Positions 25,181-34,556 of a DNA stretch of 64,000 nt are shown piece by piece. The stretch comes from Tunicatimonas pelagia (GTDB taxonomy: Bacteria > Bacteroidota > Bacteroidia > Cytophagales > Cyclobacteriaceae). The stretch is taken from positions 3,361,001 through 3,425,000 of the forward strand of contig NZ_CP120683.1 of NCBI RefSeq assembly GCF_030506325.1, in the 5' to 3' direction. Both the position numbers and the translations under genes were made by a program. Under the pieces are notes generated by a model. It saw only the letters and a list, made by a program, of their open reading frames with translations. It was not told where the DNA came from and did not search any database. Each line of letters begins with the position of its first letter. Position 1 is the stretch's first letter.

Positions 25181-26758
25181 ATGAAAATACTTAGTAAGCT
25201 CCTAATCCTAACCGTTTTCTCACTTTATGCAAGTTGCACCGCCGAGCCACCCGCCGAACCGACTGACCTTACCCAGGAAGTAATTATTCCAAAACCTGTT
25301 TCAGTAACCACTAGTGGTGGTGCGTTTACACTGACCGAAACCACTAGAATTTATACGCAGGGCAATGGCGAAGAATTAAATCAAATAGCCCGTCAGCTTT
25401 CTGACTATCTATCTCCCGCTACCGGATTTAATCTACCAGTAGAATCTACCGAAGGCGAAGCTGATGACGGACATATTTTACTACAATTAGACAATTCTGA
25501 TACTGAACTGGAGGAGGAGGGCTACGAGCTTAATATTGCTGAGGATGCGTTAACACTCATCGCTTCGGAACCCGCTGGACTCTTTCGAGGACTCCAAACC
25601 ATTCGCCAACTACTACCGCCCGAGATTGAAAAAGGTTCTCCTCAAGAGCTGAGTTGGGAAATTGCTACGGGCACTATCCGTGATTATCCCACCTACGAAT
25701 ACCGGGGTGCTATGTTAGACGTAGCTCGTCACTTTTTTCAGGTGGATGATGTGAAGCACTACATTGATCTGATGGCTTACTACAAGCTGAACCATCTTCA
25801 TCTGCACCTCACCGACGATCAGGGCTGGCGTATTGAGATTAAGTCGTGGCCTAAGTTGGCTGAATACGGAGGGAGTACCCAGGTTGGTGGCGGAGCCGGT
25901 GGACACTACACCCAAGAGCAATACACAGACATTGTGCAGTATGCTCAGGCTAGGTTTATCACCATTGTTCCTGAAATTGACATGCCCGGTCATACCAACG
26001 CCGCGCTTACTTCTTATCCTGAACTAAATTGCAGCGGTAAAGCTGCTGAGCTGTACACGGGTATTGAAGTAGGTTTTAGTACGCTTTGTACTGATAGCGA
26101 AGTGACTTATCAGTTTGTGGATGATGTAATTGGAGAGCTAGCCGCGCTTACGCCTGGTCCTTACATTCATATTGGCGGCGATGAGTCGCACGCCACGCCG
26201 ATGGAAGATTATATTCCCTTCGTGAACCGGGCGCAGGAGATTGTGCTAAAGCACGGCAAGCAAGTATTTGGCTGGGACGAAATTGCCAACGCCGATTTGG
26301 TAGATAATGCAGTAGTGCAATACTGGGCTGAGGCTGAAAACGCTACTAAAGCCATCAAGCAAGGCGGGAAAGTAATTATGTCGCCCGCCACCAAAACCTA
26401 CCTGGACATGCAGTACGATTCTACCACTGAACTTGGTTTACATTGGGCGGCCTATATTGAGGTAGACAGTGCCTACATCTGGGAACCTACCGAAATGGTA
26501 GCGGGCGTAGACCGGGAGCATATTCTGGGCATTGAAGCTCCCCTTTGGTCGGAAACGGTGACTAATATGGATGAAATTGAGTACATGGCCTTTCCCCGCC
26601 TGATTGGCATCGCCGAAATCGCCTGGACACCCGCCGCTGACCGTCAGTGGGAAGACTACCGCACCCGTCTCGGCCAGCACGCCCCTTATTTGAAGGCGCT
26701 AGAGATAGATTACTACGCTTCGGATTTGGTGGAGTGGGCGGAAGACTCAGTACAGTAA
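25181..26758 (+). CDS. GH20 beta-N-acetylhexosaminidase lipoprotein
   Basis: A 525-residue protein from the ATG at 25181 (MKILSKLLILTVFSLYASC, lipobox SLYASC). A GH20b domain (~30-160, including LFRGLQTIRQLL) precedes the catalytic barrel. The barrel shows HLHLTDDQGWRIEIKSWPKL and the catalytic Asp-Glu pair in HIGGDESHA (D334, E335). Substrate-assisted hydrolysis of terminal GlcNAc or GalNAc is expected, on the outer membrane or in the periplasm. Divergent from the GH3 gene, so both may respond to chitin- or glycan-derived amino sugars. The longer open frame back to 25031 would bury the signal peptide. Confidence 0.93.
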   Translation: MKILSKLLILTVFSLYASCTAEPPAEPTDLTQEVIIPKPVSVTTSGGAFTLTETTRIYTQGNGEELNQIARQLSDYLSPATGFNLPVESTEGEADDGHILLQLDNSDTELEEEGYELNIAEDALTLIASEPAGLFRGLQTIRQLLPPEIEKGSPQELSWEIATGTIRDYPTYEYRGAMLDVARHFFQVDDVKHYIDLMAYYKLNHLHLHLTDDQGWRIEIKSWPKLAEYGGSTQVGGGAGGHYTQEQYTDIVQYAQARFITIVPEIDMPGHTNAALTSYPELNCSGKAAELYTGIEVGFSTLCTDSEVTYQFVDDVIGELAALTPGPYIHIGGDESHATPMEDYIPFVNRAQEIVLKHGKQVFGWDEIANADLVDNAVVQYWAEAENATKAIKQGGKVIMSPATKTYLDMQYDSTTELGLHWAAYIEVDSAYIWEPTEMVAGVDREHILGIEAPLWSETVTNMDEIEYMAFPRLIGIAEIAWTPAADRQWEDYRTRLGQHAPYLKALEIDYYASDLVEWAEDSVQ

Positions 26759-26773
26759 AGGTTAATATTACCT

Positions 26774-27069
26774 TTAAGCCTGATAACGCTTTACTTGAAT
26801 CAGCTTCAGGTATTCACCATCCAAGTGATTAAAATCTTGATCTGTTGTTAGCAGTCTTGAATTCGTAACAGTATATCGGTGAGTAGTTTCAGCCTCTTCT
26901 TTCCCCAATAGTTCCGGCGAGCAAGAGATTTAATTTCACCAACAGTAACTACCGAAATTACCGGATTATTTTCTACTCCGAATGGGTCATATTCCTTTTC
27001 TACGTATTGCCGAGTTTTTTCATCCCGAAGATAAACCAATACGATATTGGTATCTAGTAGATAATTCAT
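26774..27069 (-). pseudogene. Truncated VapC (PIN-domain) toxin
   Basis: The N-terminal half (MNYLLDTNIVLVYLRDEKTR...VISVVTVGEIKSLARRNYWG) has the PIN metal residues Asp in DTN and Glu in VGEI. It stops at 26848. Immediately downstream, in another frame, is the C-terminal end LLTTDQDFNHLDGEYLKLIQVKRYQA with the conserved T-x-D-x-x-F motif. The middle, including the DxxIAA region, is missing. A deletion with frameshift inactivated the toxin. The short 73-residue product lacks the last active-site residues. Confidence 0.75.
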
Positions 27070-27071
27070 AA

Positions 27072-27344
27072 CTAGATCATTTCTAACAACTTATCGATTG
27101 ATTCTTCTACATTTAATTCGTCAATCTTCTCAAAGAAGTCCTTCTTGTTAATAGGTTTGAAATTTTGCTCTTCTTTTAATTCCTCAATATTCATTTTTTT
27201 TCGCATCGGCCTCGCCAAGGCATGTAACACCTCTTCTTCTGCTACAATCTTATGAATAGCCGAGTCAACCTTCTTTAGTTTGCTAGTATCATGCATTTCC
27301 ATAATCTGCTTGATCAGATTTAGTTTTATGGTTTCTTCTTGCAT
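27072..27344 (-). CDS. Antitoxin-like protein paired with the PIN toxin
   Basis: A 90-residue, highly charged helical protein. The gene lies 2 bases upstream of the PIN gene on the same strand, the standard position of the antitoxin. No DNA-binding domain was recognised; the C-terminal KKDFFEKIDELNVEESIDKLLEMI could be the toxin-binding helix. The gene is intact although its toxin is broken. Confidence 0.65.
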   Translation of the reverse strand: MQEETIKLNLIKQIMEMHDTSKLKKVDSAIHKIVAEEEVLHALARPMRKKMNIEELKEEQNFKPINKKDFFEKIDELNVEESIDKLLEMI

Positions 27345-27454
27345 AGGTCAACAGTATTGGATAATTGAATGGTGATCGTACGCATTGCTTATTCGGTGGG
27401 TTCGTCTATTTTTACGATTGGACTGCTTTTATTGTTTTCAGAAAATCTATCGTT

Positions 27455-29584
27455 ATGAAGTTATGGATTCTTTTCACGCGCTTAGCAGTCATTACGACAG
27501 TGGTTTTATGCTACCTACCCAGTCAGGCTCAAATAGGCACTCCGGTAGAGCTACTGGTTGACCAGCAAACTCCCGAACCTTTTAGTGTTACTAAAGCGGA
27601 CTGCTACGTACAATTTTCGGGTGACAGCTTGGTATTGGGTAATGCTACTATTGAGCGGATTTTTGCTTGGAACGATGGAAACCTAATCACTGCGAAGTTA
27701 ACGGATAAGGGTAGCGGTCATTCTTGGAGAATGACGAACAACCGAGTGGATACCCAACTACCGAATAATCCGGAAGAGGCAGCAGCGCAACAACTTAGCG
27801 TACACTGGCACGATACTACTGCGCTGGAGCCTGCTTATCTGGAAGCAACCGTAACTACGCAGTACATCAAAAAGGTATTCAGAATCTATCCTCGTACTCC
27901 CGCTATTGCTTGCGCGGTGTTTTTTCAATCGCCTGAGGCTTTGGTAAACTCAACCTCCGTGCAACCTGCCAGCGATGGGGTGGAACGAGCAACCTCGCAG
28001 GAAGCGCAGGCAGTTACGCTTGATCGATTATCGCTACCAGGTTCGCACTGGCAGGTTACGAACGTCCGTTTTCGCGATGCCACCGACCATAATAATACGT
28101 TAGTCTACTCGCAGGATCAATTGCTCTTTACCAAGCCAACGCATTTGCCAGGCAACCTGCTATTTGCTGAAGAGTCAGCTTCTGAGCACGGGATTTTCTG
28201 GTTGAAGGAAGCCCCTTTGGGAGAAAATCAGCTCGCCTACGTGGGGTACGATTTTGAAGTGAAAACTGGGGAAATAGCGGTAACAGGACCTGTCCCCAAC
28301 CAAATGGGAACTGATAGCATTTGGCATTCTGCTTATCGGGTTGTAACCGGAGTATACGGCTCAGAGCAGGACAAACTGGCGGCTTTACGTTCCTACCAGC
28401 ATCAAGTGCGAAGCTACCAGCCGAAGCGAGATGCCATGATTATGATGAATACTTGGGGGGATCGGGGTAAGGATGGAAAAATTAATGAAGCTTTTGTACT
28501 ACGGGAACTGACCAGTGGTGCTCGTCTGGGTGTAACGCACTTTCAGATTGACGACGGTTGGCAGCAAGGGTTATCTAAAAATTCAAAGTCGGCAAGCGGA
28601 GATCTTTGGGATCAGTGGTCCAAGGATGATTGGCAACCGCACAATGATCGCTTTCCGCGTGGGCTTTCCCCGATCGTACAGCGAGCCGCTTCGTTAGATA
28701 TTCAACTGGGACTATGGTTTCACCCTAGCAACGCCGGGGAGTACGCTACTTGGGAGCAAGATGCAGATATTCTGATTGACCTTTATCAAAAACACGGCAT
28801 CAAGGTATTCAAAATCGATGGGTTGCACATTGAAAGTGCTCGGGCGGAGCGTAACCTTTGTCAAATGTTCGAGAAAGTGCTTACAGCTAGTGATGGGCAA
28901 ATTGTCTTCAACCTGGATGCTACTGCCGGAAGACGCGGCGGATACTTCTACCTGAACCGCTATGGTAATATTTTCTTAGAAAACCGCTATACCGACTGGG
29001 GAAATTACTATCCGCACTGGACACTACGTAACCTGTGGATGCTCAGCCATTACATACCACCCCAGCGACTGCAAGTAGAATTTCTGAACAAGTGGCGGAA
29101 CGCATCTAAGTATGCTGCTGCTGATCCGCTGGCTCCAATTAACGTTCCTTTTGACTATCAAGTAGCTATAACGCTTATGGCTCAACCTTTGGCGTGGTTG
29201 GAGGGAACCGGCCTACCCGAAGAAGCCTTCGCTGTATCGGGAATGCTCACCAAGTACCAAGAAACGTCTGAAGCACTGCATCAGGGAGCTATTTTTCCTA
29301 TTGGGCAAGAACCCAATGGGTTTAGTTGGACGGGTTTTCAGTCAGTTATTAGCAAATCAGAAGGTTATCTGATGGTGTTTCGGGAGAATAACGCCCACGA
29401 AAAAGTTGATTTAGCAACCCGTCTGCTACCGAACCAATTAGTAACCTTAAAACCCATACTTGGCCAGAGGACAGAAGCTCAGGTGCGTACCGATGCACAG
29501 GGGCAGCTTCCCATTATGCTACCTCACGCTCACTCATTTGCCCTATACCATTACCGATGCGTGCCTTCTACTACCGATCAGTAA
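27455..29584 (+). CDS. Alpha-galactosidase-like glycoside hydrolase (GH36/clan GH-D type)
   Basis: A 709-residue exported protein from the ATG at 27455 (signal ~1-25, ...CYLPSQAQ). An N-terminal beta-sandwich (~30-330) precedes a TIM barrel with MNTWGDRGKDGKINE, THFQIDDGWQQG (Asp366), LGLWFHPSNAG, and FKIDGLHIES, whose Asp455 fits the clan GH-D nucleophile in the KxD motif. A C-terminal sandwich follows. The 5' extension to 27365 is unlikely because it would bury the signal peptide. The 3' end overlaps the convergent TPR gene by 14 bases. Alpha-galactosidase is the best family-level guess; other alpha-glycosidases are possible. Confidence 0.82.
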   Translation: MKLWILFTRLAVITTVVLCYLPSQAQIGTPVELLVDQQTPEPFSVTKADCYVQFSGDSLVLGNATIERIFAWNDGNLITAKLTDKGSGHSWRMTNNRVDTQLPNNPEEAAAQQLSVHWHDTTALEPAYLEATVTTQYIKKVFRIYPRTPAIACAVFFQSPEALVNSTSVQPASDGVERATSQEAQAVTLDRLSLPGSHWQVTNVRFRDATDHNNTLVYSQDQLLFTKPTHLPGNLLFAEESASEHGIFWLKEAPLGENQLAYVGYDFEVKTGEIAVTGPVPNQMGTDSIWHSAYRVVTGVYGSEQDKLAALRSYQHQVRSYQPKRDAMIMMNTWGDRGKDGKINEAFVLRELTSGARLGVTHFQIDDGWQQGLSKNSKSASGDLWDQWSKDDWQPHNDRFPRGLSPIVQRAASLDIQLGLWFHPSNAGEYATWEQDADILIDLYQKHGIKVFKIDGLHIESARAERNLCQMFEKVLTASDGQIVFNLDATAGRRGGYFYLNRYGNIFLENRYTDWGNYYPHWTLRNLWMLSHYIPPQRLQVEFLNKWRNASKYAAADPLAPINVPFDYQVAITLMAQPLAWLEGTGLPEEAFAVSGMLTKYQETSEALHQGAIFPIGQEPNGFSWTGFQSVISKSEGYLMVFRENNAHEKVDLATRLLPNQLVTLKPILGQRTEAQVRTDAQGQLPIMLPHAHSFALYHYRCVPSTTDQ

Positions 29585-30551
29585 AGAAAATGCGGGAATC
29601 AATTTTTCGTATAAGCTGGTCAATATCGTACTGGTAGATTTGCTCCTGTACTTCTACGTAGGGGCGTAGATGAAAATAGCCCTGCTGAAAGTATTTTTCC
29701 GCTTCCTGAACCAGTTGAAGTGCCTGAGCATTTTCACCTCGCTGGTAATGAATACGACTTTTGTGGTAGTAGCAATCTGATAATTGGGGATAGTACTTCA
29801 GGGCGCGGTCAAAATCGGCGAGGGCATCGTCGGGTTGATTGAGTTTTTCGTGGGTAAGGCCACGATACAGAAAAGCGTAGGTATCTACGAAGCTTTCGTC
29901 TTTTTCTTGGGTGACCTCATCAACGTAACGGGTAAAAAACTGAAGAGCCATTGAATAATCCTCCAGGCCGTAGTAACAGAGGCCACGCATATAGTCCACA
30001 CTTTGGGCTTGTGGATAATCGGTAAAGTCGGGGGTAAGCGTATCGGTGGCATTAAAATCGGCAATGGCCCGCTCGTAGTCGCGGTAAAAGTAGAGATACA
30101 AGTAGCCGCGCCAGCCCTGCCACTGCACCGGGTCGTATTCTATCACTTTTTGGTAATAGGTATGCATCTCGTACGGAAACCCTCGCTTCAAGTAGGGAAT
30201 ACCGCGTTCGCGCCAAGCTACCGCATTCTCAGCGTTATACTTCAATGCTTCGTCAATTAAGAACTGGTCGGGAACGGTGCCTTGATTGTAGTAGTAGCCA
30301 CTGCCCACCATAAAAGCCAGTTGTTTTGATAGCTGTAGCTTTTCATCATCCGTAAATTCTTTCTGATACCAGTTTTCTGGATCGGATTGACAAGCCACTA
30401 CCAAGCTTAAGCACAATAAACAAATGAAAAGCCTCCAGTTAAGCAGAGGCTCGCCAGATATACCTATTCCCCCTTTTTTAAAGGGGGCTGGGGGGATTTT
30501 ATCTCCCAGAAGAGCACTTCTTTTATGGCAATACATCCACCAACTTTCCAT
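29571..30551 (-). CDS. Lipoprotein with TPR repeats; N-terminus contains an inserted intergenic repeat
   Basis: A protein of up to 326 residues. A lipobox (LSLVVACQSD) is followed by tetratricopeptide-like repeats (~80-300: AVAWRERGIPYLKRGFP, YRGLTHEKLNQPDDALADFDRAL, YYHKSRIHYQRGENAQALQLVQEAEKYF). The frame upstream of the signal peptide translates a palindromic repeat (KIPPAPFKKGGIGISGEP). No ATG lies between that repeat and the signal sequence, so the start is either the ATG at 30551, giving an odd leader, or a non-ATG codon within the signal. It overlaps the upstream lipoprotein gene by 29 bases. Probably a protein-interaction lipoprotein. Confidence 0.7.
   Translation of the reverse strand: MESWWMYCHKRSALLGDKIPPAPFKKGGIGISGEPLLNWRLFICLLCLSLVVACQSDPENWYQKEFTDDEKLQLSKQLAFMVGSGYYYNQGTVPDQFLIDEALKYNAENAVAWRERGIPYLKRGFPYEMHTYYQKVIEYDPVQWQGWRGYLYLYFYRDYERAIADFNATDTLTPDFTDYPQAQSVDYMRGLCYYGLEDYSMALQFFTRYVDEVTQEKDESFVDTYAFLYRGLTHEKLNQPDDALADFDRALKYYPQLSDCYYHKSRIHYQRGENAQALQLVQEAEKYFQQGYFHLRPYVEVQEQIYQYDIDQLIRKIDSRIFFTDR
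30467..30500. repeat. Palindromic repeat CCCCCTTT...AAAGGGGG, copy 1
   Basis: CCCCCTTT-TTT-AAAGGGGG plus flanking CTGGGGGGATTTTA. It recurs at 48782-48814 in the opposite orientation relative to this strand. It lies inside the leader of the TPR frame. Confidence 0.75.
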
Positions 30552-31656
30552 CTTTCAAACGAAATATTAGGTAAAAATAAGTATCTCGAGTCTCACCGTC
30601 AATCACACTCGGACTCCAGGTTCGCAGGTTGTAAACAATATTGTACAAATGGGCAATTGTTTGCGAATTGAATTCCTTCTTACCAAAGTCTAAATCGGCT
30701 TGTTCGGTAATAAACCATCCCGCCTTGCCCTCGCAATTTACCACAAACCGAAATGTTAGATAGCCCGATTCATCAAACAGTAAACTACTATCCAGTTCGG
30801 AGTAAATAATGTTGAGCATCACTCGTTTTCCTTCAGCATAACTACCGTCGGGACTGGAATGATAGTACTGAACTATACTTTCGGGCGAATTGCATATAGC
30901 GAAATCGGTTGGCTGATCTATTGCCTCTTCAGGATTAATGTAGCCTACATGTTTCCGTCTGTGGTCAGCCAGTTGTTCAAACTGACTCAGAGGCATTTGC
31001 TCTACCAGCTCCCAGTGTTCTTCACCGGCTGATGATACGCCTTGATCCTCAAAGAAGCCTAAGCCCGCAGCGTAAGTAGTTTGATAACTTGATCCCTCTA
31101 CGGTAGTATCACCCTGATAGATTCTTTGATAGCGATTTTTCAGAGTAAACCGTCGGGCTACTCGTCCCGCTACCGTGGTATCTTCTGCATTCTGCTGAGT
31201 TTGTATGTTCCACCAGGTGTTATCTTCCGCATATTCCATCTTCAGCTCCAACACCGAAGCACTGTCACTACTGTTCCAGCTTATTGCTACTGGCTGAATG
31301 ATCTCAGCACGAAAAGTATCGCTTCCGTAGTAGTGTTCATTCTGGGCGAGCAGCATTTTGTTGTCCTGAAGAGTGTATACGCTGGTGCGATACTTCTCAA
31401 ACCCAGGATTGTAACTGCTGATAGTTAGCTCGTCGGAAGCCGTTAATTGGTATAACTGGTAGCGAACATCTGTGCGAGTACCTCTAGTAGGCCCGGGGTT
31501 GACGTGGTAGTAGTACTTATTGACTACGCCTTCTCTCAATCGGTCGGTCGAGGGTAGGTACTCGACAGCCATCCCCAAATCGGTTTGGGTAGATTCGCAG
31601 GCGGTTAGAAGCATAAGAAGTAATATTAGTCCGCTACCAAATCTATATACTTTCAT
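30523..31656 (-). CDS. Lipoprotein of unknown function with TonB-like C-terminal domain
   Basis: A 377-residue protein with lipobox LMLLTACES. The last ~100 residues (GYLTFRFVVNCEGKAGWFITEQADLDF...LYNIVYNLRTWSPSVIDGETRDTYFYLIFRLKDGKLV) have the pattern of a TonB C-terminal fold, which in Bacteroidota is often attached to lipoproteins and sensors. The N-terminal part is unrecognised. It overlaps the TPR lipoprotein downstream, so the two are probably co-expressed. Confidence 0.7.
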   Translation of the reverse strand: MKVYRFGSGLILLLMLLTACESTQTDLGMAVEYLPSTDRLREGVVNKYYYHVNPGPTRGTRTDVRYQLYQLTASDELTISSYNPGFEKYRTSVYTLQDNKMLLAQNEHYYGSDTFRAEIIQPVAISWNSSDSASVLELKMEYAEDNTWWNIQTQQNAEDTTVAGRVARRFTLKNRYQRIYQGDTTVEGSSYQTTYAAGLGFFEDQGVSSAGEEHWELVEQMPLSQFEQLADHRRKHVGYINPEEAIDQPTDFAICNSPESIVQYYHSSPDGSYAEGKRVMLNIIYSELDSSLLFDESGYLTFRFVVNCEGKAGWFITEQADLDFGKKEFNSQTIAHLYNIVYNLRTWSPSVIDGETRDTYFYLIFRLKDGKLVDVLP

Positions 31657-31813
31657 GCGTGGGAAGTATTTTTAGCTCGAGTATTTGCGCTAAGATAGTG
31701 CTCACTCATCAGGTACACTATTATACTTAACTATTTTACTGCTGGCCTGATAATCTTTGGCTAGCTGTACATTATCCACGGTAGTAAGTATATTAGGATA
31801 CACCCTTGTACCT

Positions 31814-32776
31814 ATGAAACTCTTTCTACCTTTTCTTAGCCTTCTACTACTGAATACTATGACTACTGCCCAATCCGATTTCCCCAGCACAACGATTAGC
31901 AATGAGCAACTTGAGGCGAAGGTGTATCTACCGGATGCCAAGAACGGTTACTACCGCAGTACCCGTTTCGACTGGGCCGGAGTAATTGGTAGTTTGCAGT
32001 TTAAAGGGCACGAGTACTTCGGGAACTGGTTACCAGAACACAACCCGCTTAATCCTGAATCCATCAGTGGCCCAGTAGAAGCATTTTATCCTGTCGGCTA
32101 CGAGGATGGCGACACTTTTCTGGTAATTGGTATTGGGATGCTACGGAAGCTGAGTAACAAGCCTTATCATTTTATGGATCAATACGAGATTGTAGACGGC
32201 GGGCAGTGGGAGGTGCAGTCAGGTGACTATCAGGTTAGGATGATCCACACGCTTAATCACGAAAGTGGCTACGCCTACGAGTACACTAAAACTATTCGTC
32301 TGGCGGACGGAGAACCCAAGATGATACTGGAACACCAGCTAAAAAACATCGGTGAGAAACCATTGGAAACCACAGTCTACAATCACAACTTTTTCATTAT
32401 TGATGGTGAAACTACCGATCCCAATATTACGACTGCTTTTAGTTATGATTTGGAGGTGAAAGACGGAAAAGGTTTTGGTGAAAAGATAGTAGCTCACGGA
32501 AATAGGCTAGTTTATAAAACTGCTTTGCAGAAAGGAGAATACGTATTCACCCCTAATCTAAAGGGCTACGGCTCTACGGCTGACGATTATGACATCCGTA
32601 TTGAAAACGTAAAGTCGGGAGCAGGCGTACACATCACCGCTGATCGACCCCTCCTGAAGATGATTTACTGGGCCTCGCATACTACCGCTTGCCCTGAGCC
32701 TTACATCCAGATTGATGCTGCCCCCGGCGAAGAGTTTACTTGGGATATTGGGTACGAGTTTTATGTGCTGGATTAG
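31814..32776 (+). CDS. Aldose 1-epimerase/mutarotase-like exported protein
   Basis: A 320-residue protein from the ATG at 31814 (MKLFLPFLSLLLLNTMTTAQ, signal). It has a galactose-mutarotase-like beta-sandwich: GVIGSLQFKGHEYFGNW, NHNFFIIDGE, IQIDAAPGEEFTWDIGYEF. Classical GalM catalytic His and Glu are not confidently placed, so it could be a sugar-binding relative. A broken second copy of its 3' end lies at 34557-34637. The signal-based start is chosen over the 57 bases upstream. Confidence 0.7.
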   Translation: MKLFLPFLSLLLLNTMTTAQSDFPSTTISNEQLEAKVYLPDAKNGYYRSTRFDWAGVIGSLQFKGHEYFGNWLPEHNPLNPESISGPVEAFYPVGYEDGDTFLVIGIGMLRKLSNKPYHFMDQYEIVDGGQWEVQSGDYQVRMIHTLNHESGYAYEYTKTIRLADGEPKMILEHQLKNIGEKPLETTVYNHNFFIIDGETTDPNITTAFSYDLEVKDGKGFGEKIVAHGNRLVYKTALQKGEYVFTPNLKGYGSTADDYDIRIENVKSGAGVHITADRPLLKMIYWASHTTACPEPYIQIDAAPGEEFTWDIGYEFYVLD

Positions 32777-33023
32777 AGTATATTTGAGGAATTGACCTGC
32801 TGGATCTTGCTAAAATAATATTACCAAACGCTGCCGGATCACCAAGAGATTGTATGAAATCGACAGTTGAAGCTACTGTTTTCTCATATCGTGCGTTCTG
32901 TGGTAGCAATAAACTCACCTTGATAGGCTTTATCTACGCAAAGTATTTCTAAATGGTCAAAAGATCTAGTTTTCAAAGCAATCGCTCAACACCTTACTTA
33001 CTAATTTCCAGCGAAAATCTGCA

Positions 33024-33491
33024 TTACGCACCTTCCTTCATATCGGGCGGTTCTGTACGTAATCTAATAGAGTCCCTATAGGCTTCTATTTTACCTAATA
33101 GCACCTCTTTTTGCTGTTTACAGTCAGCTAACTCCTTCCTTAAGTCACTTATCTGTTGCCTTTCTTCACTATTGGTAGGATAGATAAGCTTTTCTGGCTC
33201 TTTTAATATTATATCACCATAAAGACCACTAATTACACCACCGTAACTTTCATTTTGTGAAGCTTTCATCACGTCCTGAAACACAAAACGTGCATCAACT
33301 GGAAAGAACTTGAATAATTGAATTAAATGACCCAAAGGAACATCTCTAGCTCCGGAAAAAACATTGGTTATAGCCGAATTACTAATCCCTAGAGTCTTAG
33401 CAAAAGAATTCTTGTCCTTAACTAAATGACTATCTTTCAGGTGCTCATACACTTCAATAAACCTACGGGTTACCTTTTTCCGATCATCCAT
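33024..33491 (-). CDS. HTH (Cro/CI-like) regulator with coiled-coil tail
   Basis: A 155-residue protein. Residues ~20-75 form a lambda-repressor-like DNA-binding domain (KNSFAKTLGISNSAITNVFSGARDVPLGHLIQLFKFFPVDARFVF). The C-terminal part (ERQQISDLRKELADCKQQKEVLLGKIEAY) is a likely coiled coil for dimerisation. Such proteins regulate mobile or phage genes. It is convergent with the mutarotase gene and lies in a small regulatory island. Confidence 0.8.
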   Translation of the reverse strand: MDDRKKVTRRFIEVYEHLKDSHLVKDKNSFAKTLGISNSAITNVFSGARDVPLGHLIQLFKFFPVDARFVFQDVMKASQNESYGGVISGLYGDIILKEPEKLIYPTNSEERQQISDLRKELADCKQQKEVLLGKIEAYRDSIRLRTEPPDMKEGA

Positions 33492-33789
33492 TTCAATATT
33501 TTTACATTTTGTGAAAAAATATTTGCTATTATTTCACTTTATGTGTAAGTTTGTTGTGTACTTGTGGTAGAAAAATAAAAAAAAGCTGAGGAAAAGCCCA
33601 CCTTATGGTAACTGAAAAGTAATCGCAGAGGTAGTACACAGTCAGATAGAACCACTTACTAAATTGATACTTTATCCTTCAGAGTAAATGTGAGACTAAC
33701 GTTCGCCCGCTGTAGTCTACTGGCAACTTACGGATAAAATAGGTAGGAAAGTCTTTAAGTTTATATACTGTTTCTATAATTATTATTCC

Positions 33790-34044
33790 CTATTGTAGGC
33801 TCTCGTGACTTGTACGAAATAGATCATCTAGTGATATCCGAAGTGCCCGGCAGATGCGGTAGGCAATTATTAAAGATGGGTTAGTTTCTCCTCGTTCAAT
33901 ACGCTGATAGTGTGAAACATCAATATCTATCCGCTCTACAACTTCATATTGAGTCATTCCTCTTTCTTTTCTGGCAGATCGAATCTTTTCACCAATTAAT
34001 TTGCGAAGCTGTTTGTCGGGTTTTCGCATAATGCGAAAATCCAT
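33790..34044 (-). CDS. Small Xre-family transcriptional regulator
   Basis: An 84-residue protein that is almost entirely an HTH_3 domain (IRSARKERGMTQYEVVERIDIDVSHYQRIERGETNPSLIIAYRICRAL). The ATG at 34044 gives 84 residues; an internal ATG at 34029 gives 79 and would put the perfect palindrome at 34021-34039 across the start, as expected for autoregulation. Divergent from the 141-residue gene at 34116 with 71 bases between. Confidence 0.85.
   Translation of the reverse strand: MDFRIMRKPDKQLRKLIGEKIRSARKERGMTQYEVVERIDIDVSHYQRIERGETNPSLIIAYRICRALRISLDDLFRTSHESLQ
34021..34039. promoter_or_regulatory. Perfect palindrome TTTTCGCATAATGCGAAAA, candidate Xre operator
   Basis: A perfect 9+1+9 inverted repeat at the 5' end of the Xre gene, the natural position for an autoregulatory operator that also controls the divergent gene at 34116. 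Confidence 0.45.
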
Positions 34045-34115
34045 TAAAAAAATTCGCGATAGAACGGTAAATAATCCTATGATAATATTTATATTCGATT
34101 TAACTGTTCTTTCTA

Positions 34116-34541
34116 ATGCAGAAAATAGCGCTCAAATCACTCTTAGATTTGATGAGTTCTTATTATAGTATCTACACTACTCAATTCTACGAACAACGTC
34201 GCGAAGATTCTACTGAGAATCAGGTTGAGCCTAGAAAACTGCCTGATCCACCTTACTTTGTAGCTGTGTTAGATTATTTGAAAGAAGTGGGATATGTCTT
34301 TAATTACGATTCCATTTGTTTCGAGTATAGTGGTCATATCCATACTTCTGACTTCTTTATCTTTCAACGTGACATTCAGCACGCGTTTCGGGAGCTTAGT
34401 AAAAGATTTTGGCAATGCTATCAAAGTCAGCATGGGGAGCAAATTGACCCACCTAACTACTTCGTTGATTTTCTAGACCACCTTGAGCGTCAGTACCGTA
34501 TCCTGTTTAAATACGATCAAGGTACTTTCGTAGAAGAATAG
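34116..34541 (+). CDS. Uncharacterised protein with an internal duplication
   Basis: A 141-residue soluble protein not recognised as any family. Two ~30-residue segments resemble each other: DPPYFVAVLDYLKEVGYVF then NYDSI at ~44-68, and DPPNYFVDFLDHLERQYRIL then KYDQG at ~111-136, so the protein appears built from two copies of one unit. Divergent from the small Xre gene and likely controlled by it. The stop precedes a mutarotase remnant by 15 bases. Confidence 0.6.
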   Translation: MQKIALKSLLDLMSSYYSIYTTQFYEQRREDSTENQVEPRKLPDPPYFVAVLDYLKEVGYVFNYDSICFEYSGHIHTSDFFIFQRDIQHAFRELSKRFWQCYQSQHGEQIDPPNYFVDFLDHLERQYRILFKYDQGTFVEE

Positions 34542-34556
34542 TTACCTATATTAAGT

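Noticed and set aside
32786-32960. C-terminal gene remnant after the mutarotase gene (plus strand, ~50 codons)
   Set aside because: Open but without similarity to any family I know; too short to claim.
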